Shown: in pieces, positions 31,497 to 38,813 of the stretch
Layout: each line of letters starts with the position of its first letter
Numbering within the stretch: the stretch's first letter is position 1
Source: a virus
IMG/VR virus record: IMGVR_UViG_3300034159_000041
Span: 1-64,000 of that record
Reading direction: 5' to 3' (one strand)
Length of the DNA stretch: 64,000 nucleotides
Program-made: the position numbers and the translations under genes
Notes under the pieces: model-generated
Database searches by the model: none
What the model saw: only the letters and a program-made list of their open reading frames with translations
What the model was told of the DNA's origin: nothing

Positions 31497-32822
31497 TCAA
31501 TTCGTCGTCGCCGTTGAGATTCGAGCGGCCTGTCCGTAGGCATAGCCGTCGCCTCGCTGAACCAGCGTGAAGCGACTCCACGGGGCCGAGATATTGGCCC
31601 CCTCCCTGGTCTTGATGTCGAGTTTCCCGGTCGCGCGAATACCGGTCAGGCGCCCGGTATGCGCCCCTGCATACTTGCCGCGCGGCTGGTCGAGCGTCAC
31701 CAGGTCGCCGGTTTGGAAACCCTGGACGCGCTTGACCCGGCCAGCCCCGCCGCGGGGAAAGCCGAAGCGGTCGGACGTGACCACTTGGCGCTGCCCGCGC
31801 CCGGTCGCCGTGATGGTCAACGCGCTGGCCTGCGGATCGAGATTAACGTGTGCGCCGTCTTCACCGACGCAGGCGGCGTCGATCCAATGGTCTTTCGGAT
31901 AGTCCTGGTTGGTACGGTTGAACTTGGTGCGCCCGCCCGACCAGAACGACACCGGGAGACCGACCTCCTTCAAGGCGTCGCCAATGGCGTAGCGGGTCGC
32001 GTTGACCGCCGCGGCATCCTTGAGCGGGGCCTTGAGCCGCGCCTTGACCTTCGCCAGCACCGCGGGCCGGTCAGCCAGGAACACCTCAACCGACTGCGCG
32101 CCCTTGCGCTGGTTGCACGGCACGCAAGCCGCGACCAGGTTGCTCGGGCGATTCGATCCGCCGCGGGCGCGCGGAACGACGTGCTCGATCTCCAGCGGCA
32201 CCCCCTTGGCAGCGCAGTAGGCGCACTGGTGGCCGTCGCGGGTCAGCACGTACTGCCGGACCTCGACCCCGGCCAGCGTACCCTGTTGGTAGCCGACGCC
32301 TTCGATGCTGGGGTCCTGCATGAGTTGCATGTCGAAGCGCACCAACTCGACCGCCGCCGACGTGATGGGGGCGCGCGACAGCAGGCGGTCGTACCAGGTG
32401 CGCACGTTATCGACGCGCGAGCGCAAGGACGGCGGCAACCAACCCGCGGGACGGGTGCGGTTGTCAAAGCGCGGTGCCCGATAGCGGGTCTTGCGCCCGC
32501 GCCGCCCGCAGCGAATCACTCGCCGGTCGGTGAGGCGCTGGCGCACGGCCTCGCCGCGATGCTCCAAGTTGGCCGCCCACAGCGCCACGCGGCCCTGCTG
32601 CGGGAACTCCCCGACCAAGGCCAGGCCGGTCGTCTTGCTGCCCGGATCGACGTTGAATGCGACTGGCTGCACGTCGCCGTCGTCGCGGTCAAGCAAGATG
32701 ATCGTGAACGGTTGCGTGCGGTAGACCGCCGCCCGCCCGGCTTGCAGCAAACGCCGAGCGCGGGCGGGCCGGCACGGCATCAGCGGTTTCTTGGTGGAAC
32801 TGAGGACAAACACTGTATTCAT
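31497..32822 (-). CDS. iscB: RNA-guided nuclease IscB
   Basis: 441 residues, complete. Residues 11-16 KKPLMP are the PLMP domain that names the family. RuvC-I is FNVDPGSKTTGLAL with D59; an Arg-rich bridge helix spans 104-122; RuvC-II is AAVELVRFD with E159; an HNH domain (C200-x-x-C203, H214, N228, C233-x-x-C236) is inserted; RuvC-III is KDHWIDAAC with H312 and D315. The C-terminal PLMP-distal beta part (about 345-425) should bind target-adjacent DNA. All catalytic residues are present, so it should cut DNA guided by the omega RNA directly upstream. Confidence 0.93.
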   Translation of the reverse strand: MNTVFVLSSTKKPLMPCRPARARRLLQAGRAAVYRTQPFTIILLDRDDGDVQPVAFNVDPGSKTTGLALVGEFPQQGRVALWAANLEHRGEAVRQRLTDRRVIRCGRRGRKTRYRAPRFDNRTRPAGWLPPSLRSRVDNVRTWYDRLLSRAPITSAAVELVRFDMQLMQDPSIEGVGYQQGTLAGVEVRQYVLTRDGHQCAYCAAKGVPLEIEHVVPRARGGSNRPSNLVAACVPCNQRKGAQSVEVFLADRPAVLAKVKARLKAPLKDAAAVNATRYAIGDALKEVGLPVSFWSGGRTKFNRTNQDYPKDHWIDAACVGEDGAHVNLDPQASALTITATGRGQRQVVTSDRFGFPRGGAGRVKRVQGFQTGDLVTLDQPRGKYAGAHTGRLTGIRATGKLDIKTREGANISAPWSRFTLVQRGDGYAYGQAARISTATTN

Positions 32823-33083
32823 CGGTTGCTCTTGTTGGTTTACACCACGCCCGAAGGCGTAACGGTCTCCTCGCCCAGATATCCGACGGTTTTCAGTAAA
32901 CGCACTGCCGTAGGTCGCGCCCGTGCTGTTTAACGTCTACCCGCAGCGCATGAAACTGGAGAAGCATTTCATGGTGCCTATCTATTCGTCGGTATCGACT
33001 GCCCCGAAGGGCGGGCTGGTTGAATCTCATGATCCCGCTTCCCCGTCACGACGACGGGGGAGCGGCATCAAGGCGACGACTCA
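32823..33083 (-). ncRNA. HEARO / omega RNA for IscB
   Basis: The 260 bp directly upstream of iscB, read leftward, carry the conserved order of the HEARO RNA: a 12-bp stem CGCTCCCCCGTC / GACGGGGAAGCG (33064-33036), then GGGATCATGAGATTCAACC, CAGCCCGCCCTTCGGGGC, a long middle, CCTACGGCAG, TGGGCGAGGAGACC and ACGCCTTCGGGCGT just before the start. No protein is coded. The guide should be the roughly 16 nt before the first stem (about 33080-33065: GTCGTCGCCTTGATGC). Confidence 0.85.
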
Positions 33084-33084
33084 A

Positions 33085-33396
33085 CTACGCCGCTGGCGTA
33101 TTGGCTGAAACAGCGTCAGCCAGCGCCTGGGTCTGTGATCCAAGGCGCTCGGAGAGGTCGGCGAGGGCATCGGGGTCGGAGCTTGCGATGGCGTCGTCAA
33201 GCTGTTGCTTCAGGCCCTGCAGCAGCGTGATCGCAGAGCCGGTCACGGTGGCGTTGGCTTCGACTTGTTCGGTGAGGGCGGTCAATTGGTCGGACATTTG
33301 GGTCAGTCTCTGGTTGATGGATGAAAGGACCTGATCAATCGCCGTGAGGCTTTCGAGCAGGCGGTTAGGAAGCAAGAAGAAGTCGAGCAGGCTCAA
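33085..33396 (-). CDS. Coiled-coil phage protein (UUG start)
   Basis: 103 residues from TTG 33396 (TTGA overlap). An N-terminal LSLLDFFLLPNRLLES segment precedes 80 residues of heptad helix (QVLSSINQRLTQMSDQL, LTEQVEANATV). Its 3' end touches the omega RNA guide region, so the IscB element sits immediately after this gene. No family recognised. Confidence 0.65.
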   Translation of the reverse strand: MSLLDFFLLPNRLLESLTAIDQVLSSINQRLTQMSDQLTALTEQVEANATVTGSAITLLQGLKQQLDDAIASSDPDALADLSERLGSQTQALADAVSANTPAA

Positions 33397-33590
33397 GCAG
33401 GGGGCTCCGTGGTGAGCGCATCGGCCCATTCGCGCAACAGGGCCACCGCGCCATGTAGTTCGGCCGCGTGCTGGGGCCAGGGATCGGCGGTGATCCGCGC
33501 CATGTCTTCGGCCACAGAGGACAGGCTGTCGGCGTGAATGCGTAGCCTGACGGCGATGCTGAAGGGGTTGGTGCGGTCGCGTGGGCTCAT
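33393..33590 (-). CDS. Small helical phage protein
   Basis: 65 residues from ATG 33590 (ATGA overlap): IAVRLRIHADSLSSVAEDMARI and AALLREWADAL helices. Unknown function. Confidence 0.6.
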   Translation of the reverse strand: MSPRDRTNPFSIAVRLRIHADSLSSVAEDMARITADPWPQHAAELHGAVALLREWADALTTEPPA

Positions 33591-33817
33591 GCGGCCGTCT
33601 CCCTGGCTGGGTAGCGCGGAAGTAGCGTCCACTGCACGGGGGGGCGTTCTAGCTCCTCTTCGGTGGCGTCAGTCCACGTGCCGTCACGCCAGTAGCAGCA
33701 CACCATCATGTCCGGGATTGCGGGAAGGTCATCATCGAAGAAGCCCAGGACCGGCACGCCCGACGGTGGCAAGTCGCCAGTCTCTACTCGGTGCCACTCG
33801 GCCACGGGGTTGGTCAT
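33587..33817 (-). CDS. DUF551-like protein
   Basis: 76 residues. WHRVETGDLPPSGVPVLGFF and the closing RDGTWTDATEEELERPPVQWTLLP follow the DUF551 pattern (W-x-P/V ... P-x-x-G-x-x-V-L; ... P-x-x-W-x-P-L-P). Family function is unknown; frequent in phage early regions. ATGA overlaps on both sides. Confidence 0.8.
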   Translation of the reverse strand: MTNPVAEWHRVETGDLPPSGVPVLGFFDDDLPAIPDMMVCCYWRDGTWTDATEEELERPPVQWTLLPRYPARETAA

Positions 33818-34065
33818 GCGGCCACCTCCTTGCTTGGGGCGGCAAGCGACGCCGCGGTAATCCGCTCGGGGCAGGGCTCAGACGCCGGCAAATTGGCGCG
33901 ACGCAACGAGCCGGCCCACCGGGCGTGCAGCGGGTCGTCCTCGCCATCTTGGAAGCGTGCGCATCCACTGCGCTCCGCCCCGCAGGTCTGGCCCAGGCAC
34001 CGCAGCGCGCCGACTGGCAGGCTTGTCCTGGGGGCGAACAGCAGCGCGCCGGGTGGGGCATTCAT
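33814..34065 (-). CDS. Small cysteine-rich protein, paralogue 1
   Basis: 83 residues from ATG 34065 (ATGA overlap). Contains RCLGQTCGAERSGCARF and the tail LPASEPCPERITAASLAA. The next upstream gene repeats the same pattern (RCLGMTCKERTGCLRF; LPAAEPCPKRITAAQLAA), so the pair arose by tandem duplication. Four cysteines suggest a metal site. Unknown function. Confidence 0.65.
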   Translation of the reverse strand: MNAPPGALLFAPRTSLPVGALRCLGQTCGAERSGCARFQDGEDDPLHARWAGSLRRANLPASEPCPERITAASLAAPSKEVAA

Positions 34066-34271
34066 GCGGCGCGCTCCTTGTCGTTGGCGGCCAACTGCGC
34101 CGCGGTGATCCGCTTCGGGCAGGGCTCGGCGGCCGGCAGGGAGGCCGGGCGGAGAGTGCTGGCCCACGGGGTTTTTTTGGGATTGATGTCGCGATCCGAG
34201 AAGCGCAGACAGCCGGTACGCTCTTTGCATGTCATGCCCAAGCACCGAGCAATGTTGGCTGGCAGGATCAT
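34062..34271 (-). CDS. Small cysteine-rich protein, paralogue 2
   Basis: 69 residues from ATG 34271 (MILPANIARCLGMTC), overlapping the upstream stop as TGATGA. Paralogue of the downstream gene; cysteines C10, C15, C21 and a late EPCPKR match one to one. More divergent N-terminus. Unknown function. Confidence 0.65.
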   Translation of the reverse strand: MILPANIARCLGMTCKERTGCLRFSDRDINPKKTPWASTLRPASLPAAEPCPKRITAAQLAANDKERAA

Positions 34272-34513
34272 CGACGCTCCCAGCGACACGCCGCGCACGA
34301 TGGCGCAGCAACGGGCGGTCGCCGCCGCTGGCTCGCTTGCAGATTCGCAAGGACGTCGTGCGTGATCTGCTTGACCAGCCCGCAGCAGCGCGTTTTGACT
34401 TCGTAAATTGTGTCGCATTGGCGCCGCTCGGCCGCGACGACGGCGAGGATCACCACGTTGGCGACCGTCTCGCCGACCTTGAAACGGTCCCAGGCGCGCG
34501 TGGTTATGGACAT
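34268..34513 (-). CDS. Small phage protein
   Basis: 81 residues, ATG 34513. FKVGETVANVVILAVVAAERRQCDTIY is a helix with CCGLVKQ and a C-terminal CAACRW, so a zinc site is possible. Unknown function. Confidence 0.6.
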   Translation of the reverse strand: MSITTRAWDRFKVGETVANVVILAVVAAERRQCDTIYEVKTRCCGLVKQITHDVLANLQASQRRRPPVAAPSCAACRWERR

Positions 34514-34550
34514 GCGCCCCCCTGTCCAAATGGCGCAGCGTGACGCTTGG

Positions 34551-34715
34551 TTATGCGCCCGGTGGCGGTTTGCGACGCATTGCGCAAACCACCGCCCGCT
34601 CGACCCATTCGGTCACCGTGACTTGCGCGATTTGCGCGGCCAACAGGAGTTCCAGTTTGAGTTCTGGCGTAATGCGGATGTCGAGTTTTGCGGTTCTGAG
34701 CGGTTTTTGTGTCAT
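34551..34715 (-). CDS. Ribbon-helix-helix (Arc/CopG-like) protein
   Basis: 54 residues from ATG 34715; ATG 34760 in the same frame would add 15. LRTAKLDIRITPELKLELLLAAQIAQVTVTEWVERAV is a compact RHH: strand, helix, turn, helix. Two GTCATGAC palindromes overlap the two candidate starts and could be autoregulatory operators. Confidence 0.68.
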   Translation of the reverse strand: MTQKPLRTAKLDIRITPELKLELLLAAQIAQVTVTEWVERAVVCAMRRKPPPGA

Positions 34716-34763
34716 GACGGTCTTGCTTTTCCCCTTGGAAATAAATAAGCTTCGTGTCATGAC
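34711..34763. promoter_or_regulatory. Two GTCATGAC palindromes
   Basis: GTCATGAC at 34711-34718 and TGTCATGACA at 34755-34764, centres 45 bp apart, at the 5' end of the RHH gene. Candidate binding sites for the encoded regulator. Confidence 0.4.
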
Positions 34764-34866
34764 AGGGAAACCACACAGTCGATCCAGCAATCACGCGCTT
34801 CATCGGTGCGATCAACCAACGGTTGCGATCGCGATTCAATTGGCGCAGTCGCATGATTGCGCTTTC

Positions 34867-35073
34867 TTAACAGAAACGGAAAAAGCGCAGCCGCTGGGGA
34901 GCGGGCGCACGCGGCAACGACAAGGCAAGGACCGCAAGAATAAACGCATGATCGGCGACAGGCGGTGGCACGCCCATATCGCAACTCACGCGCTGGTAGA
35001 TAAAGTGGCGCTCGATCAGCGCCAGCACGGCGTCGGGATCGACCGCGGCGCCGGTCTGCGCATGGGCGTTCAT
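34867..35073 (-). CDS. Small phage protein
   Basis: 68 residues from ATG 35073 (ATGA overlap with the Cro-like gene). VDPDAVLALIERHFIYQRVSCDMG and DHAFILAVLALSL are helices; basic C-terminus RFFRFC. Unknown function; second gene of the leftward early operon. Confidence 0.6.
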   Translation of the reverse strand: MNAHAQTGAAVDPDAVLALIERHFIYQRVSCDMGVPPPVADHAFILAVLALSLPRAPAPQRLRFFRFC

Positions 35074-35354
35074 GAGGCGGCGCACCCGCAGACGGGGGCC
35101 GGCGTGGTGCGGTGCGCTTCACGGTGGCGCTCCGCGGGTGGATCGTCGGGTGCGTTTCCAAAAATATCCGGGCGCAGTTCATGCACGGAGACCGCCCCGT
35201 TGGTCGCCGCCTGGATCGCCAGGCAGCGCGTTGGCGAAAACGCGCGCCTGTTCGTGACCATTTGATACAAATAGTGTTTAGAAATACTTAAGGCCCGCGC
35301 CAGCGCGAGACGGCCGCCATGCGGAAGGGCATCGTAGTAGGTGCGAATATCCAT
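35070..35354 (-). CDS. Cro/YdaS-like DNA-binding regulator
   Basis: 94 residues from ATG 35354. YYDALPHGGRLALARALSISKHYLYQMVTNRRAFSPTRC is an HTH of the YdaS/Cro type, followed by CLAIQAATNGAVSVHELRPDIFG, the standard end of that family. First gene of the leftward early operon, divergent from the CI-like gene. An operator (35365-35378) covers its -10 region, so it probably regulates itself and the CI gene. Confidence 0.82.
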   Translation of the reverse strand: MDIRTYYDALPHGGRLALARALSISKHYLYQMVTNRRAFSPTRCLAIQAATNGAVSVHELRPDIFGNAPDDPPAERHREAHRTTPAPVCGCAAS

Positions 35355-35361
35355 GCAGCAA

Positions 35362-35390
35362 AATATAGCCTTAGCTACACATCTTTGCAA
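35362..35390 (-). promoter_or_regulatory. Leftward early promoter with operator O1
   Basis: TTGCAA (35390-35385) and TATATT (35367-35362) with an exact 17-bp spacer. The 14-bp operator GTAGCTAAGGCTAT (35378-35365) lies in the spacer and touches the -10, so a bound repressor blocks it. It should transcribe the whole operon 35354 to 22488. Confidence 0.75.
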
Positions 35391-35412
35391 TAGCCCAGGC
35401 TTCTCTGCCGGC

Positions 35413-35428
35413 TGTTATGGTGCCGGCA
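35413..35428 (+). promoter_or_regulatory. Extended -10 promoter for a leaderless CI-like mRNA
   Basis: TGTTATGGT (35413-35421) is an extended -10. Transcription would start about 7 nt later, at or next to ATG 35428, and no ribosome site precedes that ATG; the mRNA may be leaderless as lambda cI from PRM. Confidence 0.45.
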
Positions 35429-36003
35429 TGACAAGAAAAGACCGCTTGCAACAGTTGATTGACTCCCGCGCCGAGGGCAACCAGGCCGCGTTTGCCGGCA
35501 TGGTCCACCGCACCCCGCCAGTCATCTGGCAATACCTGAGCGGACATCGCGAGATGGGCGAGAAGTTCGCACGGCATATCGAAAGATGCTTGCGGCTGCC
35601 CACTGGTTGGATGGATCAGGCCAACGACACCCCGGCGAGCGCGGCCAACGACCCCGCGGCAGACGCCCCGTCCCACCCCCTCTCGCCCGCGGCGCTCATT
35701 GACGATCTGTTGGTGGTCACCGGCACGGTGAGCGCGGATGCCCGCGATGACCTGCTGCTGTTGCTCACCCGCTACATCAAAACAGACGATCAGGACCGCA
35801 AAGAGAAAATCGCGCGGATGCTCAACGATCTTTCGCCCGCCGTCCCTCACCGCCGCCCCGGCGCCAGCATCAGCAAGGCCAGTTCCTGCCCGCCGCACAG
35901 ACGGCGTTGGGATGAGGTGTATGCGCGCGAGACGGCGGCGGCCCACGACGCCGAGCAGGCCATCCTTAAAGCGAGGCAAGCGCGCGACCTGGACCGGGAT
36001 TAG
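35428..36003 (+). CDS. CI-like repressor without peptidase domain
   Basis: 191 residues from ATG 35428; the frame upstream runs through the intergenic switch region. The N-terminal 70 residues (KDRLQQLIDSRAEGNQAAFAG, RTPPVIWQYLSG, LRLPTGWMDQ) form an HTH of the phage repressor type ending with the usual LGLPxGWMD-like segment. No S24 peptidase follows; instead a helical linker and a basic tail. So it is not inactivated by RecA cleavage in the usual way. It faces the Cro-like gene. Confidence 0.8.
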   Translation: MTRKDRLQQLIDSRAEGNQAAFAGMVHRTPPVIWQYLSGHREMGEKFARHIERCLRLPTGWMDQANDTPASAANDPAADAPSHPLSPAALIDDLLVVTGTVSADARDDLLLLLTRYIKTDDQDRKEKIARMLNDLSPAVPHRRPGASISKASSCPPHRRRWDEVYARETAAAHDAEQAILKARQARDLDRD

Positions 36004-36026
36004 CGTCCTCGCTTGGTGCCCGCCGC

Positions 36027-36047
36027 CCCGCTGACGCGGGTTTTTTT
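36027..36047 (+). terminator. Intrinsic terminator after the CI-like gene
   Basis: CCCGC pairs with GCGGG around TGAC, followed by seven T residues, 24 bp after the stop. Confidence 0.8.
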
Positions 36048-36060
36048 GTGCCCGTAAAAT

Positions 36061-36103
36061 GTAGCAGACGCTATTGACATGACGGTGTAGCAATTGCTAC
36101 TCT
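36061..36103 (+). promoter_or_regulatory. Rightward early promoter with two operators
   Basis: TTGACA (36074-36079) with a -10 TACTCT at 36098-36103 (18-bp spacer). Operator O2 GTAGCAGACGCTAT (36061-36074) overlaps the -35 and O3 GTAGCAATTGCTAC (36087-36100), a perfect palindrome, overlaps the -10. These match the O1 site of the leftward promoter. The promoter would drive 36150-45001. Confidence 0.78.
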
Positions 36104-36149
36104 TTCTCCCATCGGCCAGCCGCCCCGGCCGGCCCCACGGGAGACCCGC

Positions 36150-36416
36150 ATGATGTACCACCCAAACCTCGTGCTCGACGCCGACGACGCCGAGGACTTT
36201 GCCGCCGAGGAACTGCGCTCAGAACTCGACGATCAGCCCTTTCGTGATGCTGTTTTGAGGGTGATTGACGGGCTCGACTGGAGCCAGCAGATCGACTTCT
36301 ACGGTCTGATCCGCACCAGCATGGGACGGCTGGCCCACCGCGCCGCCCTGGGCGCCAAGGCCCAAGCGCAGGCCGATCGGGCGGCCGACCAGGCGTGCTA
36401 TCGCCGGGCCGCCTGA
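36150..36416 (+). CDS. Small phage protein
   Basis: 88 residues, first gene of the rightward early operon, ATGATG at 36150. Acidic N-terminus (DADDAEDFAAEELRSELDD) and a helical end rich in Ala/Gln. Position after the switch suggests antitermination or anti-repression, but no family is recognised. Confidence 0.65.
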   Translation: MMYHPNLVLDADDAEDFAAEELRSELDDQPFRDAVLRVIDGLDWSQQIDFYGLIRTSMGRLAHRAALGAKAQAQADRAADQACYRRAA

Positions 36417-36417
36417 G

Positions 36418-36870
36418 ATGACCAAATGGACCAACGAAGAGGACGCCCTACTGCGCGCGTTGCCCCAGCCAATCACGCGCATTGCCGCCCGCGAGGCCCT
36501 GCGCGCTGCAGGCTTTCAAGGGCGTAGCGACAACGCACTCAGCGACCACCTTCACCGCCTGGGCCTGCAGCGCCCCGAGCGCCCCGGCCCTTGGAGCGAG
36601 GCCGAAGACGCCGCCCTGCGGGCGCTGGTAGCGCAGGGCCGATCTGGGAAAGACCTGGTTGACGCCCTGGCCGGCGTCGGTGTGATGCGCACCGCCAAGG
36701 CGATCAGTACGCGCGTTGAGCGCTTGGCCGCGGCGGCGCCGGTCACGGTCGCTCCCCTCACCCCCGCTGTCCGTGCCGCCCAGGTGGCGCGCGATTTCGC
36801 GCTGATCAACAGCGTGGTGGCGCGGGTCTTCGTCTCCGCCGACCTGCCCCTTGAGTCCCACCATGTTTGA
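36418..36870 (+). CDS. Myb/SANT-like DNA-binding protein
   Basis: 150 residues. Two Myb-type units: KWTNEEDALLRAL (3-15) and GPWSEAEDAALRALVAQGRSGKD (about 57-79), each W-x-x-x-E-D-x-x-L-x-x-L followed by helices. The C-terminal part is Ala/Val rich. A probable transcription or replication regulator in the early rightward operon. Confidence 0.72.
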   Translation: MTKWTNEEDALLRALPQPITRIAAREALRAAGFQGRSDNALSDHLHRLGLQRPERPGPWSEAEDAALRALVAQGRSGKDLVDALAGVGVMRTAKAISTRVERLAAAAPVTVAPLTPAVRAAQVARDFALINSVVARVFVSADLPLESHHV

Positions 36871-37060
36871 CGCCCGCGCCATCATCCAAGCCGCCCGCGC
36901 AGAGGGCGTAACCCTGGCCATGGGCGCGCCCGGAAAAATCAAGGTCCTCGGGGAGTGGGCGGCCGTTGCCCGCTGGGTGCCCTACGTCATGGACCACAAG
37001 CCCGGCTTGCTGTGGCAGCTTGCCAACCTGGATGAACACCCGCGCCCGTCACTGCGCTAA
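36863..37060 (+). CDS. TubC-docking-like small protein
   Basis: 65 residues from ATG 36863, overlapping the upstream stop by 8 bases. DARAIIQAARAEGVTLAMGAPGKIKVLGEW then VMDHKPGLLWQLAN follows the helix-strand-strand-helix of TubC N-terminal docking-like domains, common as isolated phage proteins. Function in phages unknown. Confidence 0.65.
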   Translation: MFDARAIIQAARAEGVTLAMGAPGKIKVLGEWAAVARWVPYVMDHKPGLLWQLANLDEHPRPSLR

Positions 37061-37074
37061 CCGGAGCCCCCGAC

Positions 37075-37374
37075 ATGCAGACCCTGACGATCGCTGACGA
37101 CATCCACCTGGTGAGCGTCGTGCAGCGCAAGTTTATGAAAGTTTACAAGGTCCCTGACTGCGAGGACGTCCCAATGACAGAAGCCGAAATGATTGCCTGG
37201 ATCGACCACGCCGACCTCGAAGCGCTGCTGTCGCGCTGGCGGTTCGAGCCAACCGGAAGCCCTTGGTTCGTCGGCGCCGTCGCAGAACACTACAGCGCAA
37301 CAATGAAACAGCGCCAGGCCGAAGTCGGGCCAGCCGCCTGGACGGACGCAAGCAAAAATGTGGGATGGGGCTGA
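37075..37374 (+). CDS. Small phage protein
   Basis: 99 residues. MTEAEMIAWIDHADLEALLSRWRFEPTGSPWFVG looks like a helical domain after a beta start. Coupled to the next gene by TGATG. No family recognised. Confidence 0.65.
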   Translation: MQTLTIADDIHLVSVVQRKFMKVYKVPDCEDVPMTEAEMIAWIDHADLEALLSRWRFEPTGSPWFVGAVAEHYSATMKQRQAEVGPAAWTDASKNVGWG

Positions 37375-37658
37375 TGAGAATCAAACTGTACGGCAAGACC
37401 TTCGCGGTCACGATGCAGACATCAAACTATAGCAACGGGCGCATCGCCATCGTGTTTTACAACGCTGAGACGGGCGAGCCGGTGGTCAAGGCGACGACCA
37501 ATCTCGTCGGAGAGGAGATCGCGTACAACGAGATCGCGGTCGCCAATGTTGATGGTCTGTACGACGAGTTAGTGCGCCTGAAGGTCATTACGGGAAACCG
37601 CCGAGTGGTGCGCCCGGCCGGATCGCATGTCGATTTCACCATCGCGACGCTTTCATAA
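37374..37658 (+). CDS. DUF4313-family protein
   Basis: 94 residues from ATG 37374 (TGATG overlap; earlier in-frame sequence is shadow). MRIKLYGKTFAVTMQTSNYSNGRIAIVFYN and GEPVVKATTNLVGEEI match the DUF4313 pattern. Unknown role; common in phages and mobile elements. Confidence 0.8.
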   Translation: MRIKLYGKTFAVTMQTSNYSNGRIAIVFYNAETGEPVVKATTNLVGEEIAYNEIAVANVDGLYDELVRLKVITGNRRVVRPAGSHVDFTIATLS

Positions 37659-37701
37659 GAAATCTGGAAAGAAACCCTGCTTTGCGACTGAGTAAACCAA
37701 T

Positions 37702-38181
37702 ATGAATGACCCGCTCCCTACCCCTGTGGCCAACCCGGCGAACCAGGTGCCCGCACCGACCGCCTACCTTGCCGGAACCGTGGACTTCGAGAAACTTCGC
37801 CAGAAACTGTCCAGCCTTCAGCGCCTCGTTTTCGTCTGGCCTGATGGGGCTTGGGAGGAGTGTAACAACGCAGGAAGCCAGCGTCGGGACGTGTTTGACG
37901 CGACCCCGATGTACTTTCCGGCATCCCTCGTCGCCGTCGGTGAGGGATGCATCACCGCCCTGATTGACGAGGCGACGATCCCGCCAGCCAAGCCGACCCC
38001 CGTTTACCTGGGCGACTCGGTGCGGGCGCGGTTCGAGGGCAAGACGCTTGTCTTGACTACCGACAACGAAGTCACCGTTAACGATGATGTCACCGGACCC
38101 AACAACGCCATCTATCTGGAGCCCGAGACGCTTGACGCCCTGCTGCGGTTTATCCGCAAGGCGAACCACGGAGAAGTCTGA
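37702..38181 (+). CDS. Phage protein of unknown function
   Basis: 159 residues. An N-terminal helix FEKLRQKLSSLQRLV and a beta-rich C-terminal half (GDSVRARFEGKTLVLTTDNEV). TAATG-type coupling with the next gene. No family recognised. Confidence 0.65.
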   Translation: MNDPLPTPVANPANQVPAPTAYLAGTVDFEKLRQKLSSLQRLVFVWPDGAWEECNNAGSQRRDVFDATPMYFPASLVAVGEGCITALIDEATIPPAKPTPVYLGDSVRARFEGKTLVLTTDNEVTVNDDVTGPNNAIYLEPETLDALLRFIRKANHGEV

Positions 38182-38396
38182 TGAACATCACCGACGTGAC
38201 TCCAGGACAGCGCGTGCTCTATATCCCGCATCATGCTGGGGGAAAGCGCAAGCATCCCGATTGCGAAGCGGGCGCCGTGTCGAGCGCAAACAACCACGTC
38301 ATTTTCGTGCGGTTCGACGCCCAAGTGCAGCGCTTCGGGTGGGACGGCACCACTAGCCAGGCGTGCGACCCCGAGTCACTGGAGCCCCTTGCATGA
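38181..38396 (+). CDS. Small SH3-like phage protein
   Basis: 71 residues with VTPGQRVLYIPHHA, GAVSSANNHVIFVRFD and SLEPL, the order of a small SH3-like barrel (GQxVxYIPxHA..H..CExGxVxS), frequent in phage accessory proteins. Unknown role. Confidence 0.65.
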   Translation: MNITDVTPGQRVLYIPHHAGGKRKHPDCEAGAVSSANNHVIFVRFDAQVQRFGWDGTTSQACDPESLEPLA

Positions 38397-38812
38397 ACGA
38401 CCTGACCCCTATCCCCGACGCCAACCCGGATGAACCGTTCGCCCCTGGCAGTCTTAACCAGATGGAGCAATTCGCTCGCTCCGTGGTGCGAGCACAGGTC
38501 GAGCGCGACCATGAAGCGGCCGAGCAGCGGGCGCGCGAAGCCCAGGCCCAGGCCATCCGCGAACGCGAAGAAGCCGCCAAGCGCCAGCAGGAAGCCATCG
38601 CCGCCGAACGCCAGCGGGTGGCGGACGAAGCCCGCGCCCAGGCCGCAGACGACGCCGCGCGGGCACAGGATCGCGAGAACCGGGCGCAGAAGCATCGGGC
38701 CATCGTGCAGGCGCTGCTGGGCCTGGAGATCGGGCTGAGCGAGGCGCAGGCCAAGGATATCGTCAAAGCCCTCGCGTCCGGTGCGCTCCCGGCCGTGACG
38801 ATTGGATACTGA
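38393..38812 (+). CDS. Coiled-coil phage protein
   Basis: 139 residues from ATG 38393 (ATGA overlap). Residues 25-105 are a long charged coiled coil rich in Glu, Arg, Ala and Gln (EAAEQRAREAQAQAIRERE), with a small helical C-terminus. Sits directly before the exonuclease gene, with which it may be coupled. No family recognised. Confidence 0.68.
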   Translation: MNDLTPIPDANPDEPFAPGSLNQMEQFARSVVRAQVERDHEAAEQRAREAQAQAIREREEAAKRQQEAIAAERQRVADEARAQAADDAARAQDRENRAQKHRAIVQALLGLEIGLSEAQAKDIVKALASGALPAVTIGY

Positions 38813-38813
38813 C

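Noticed and set aside
31659-32933. 424-codon rightward open frame over iscB
   Set aside because: Exact antisense of a complete iscB with all motifs; no ribosome site or domain.
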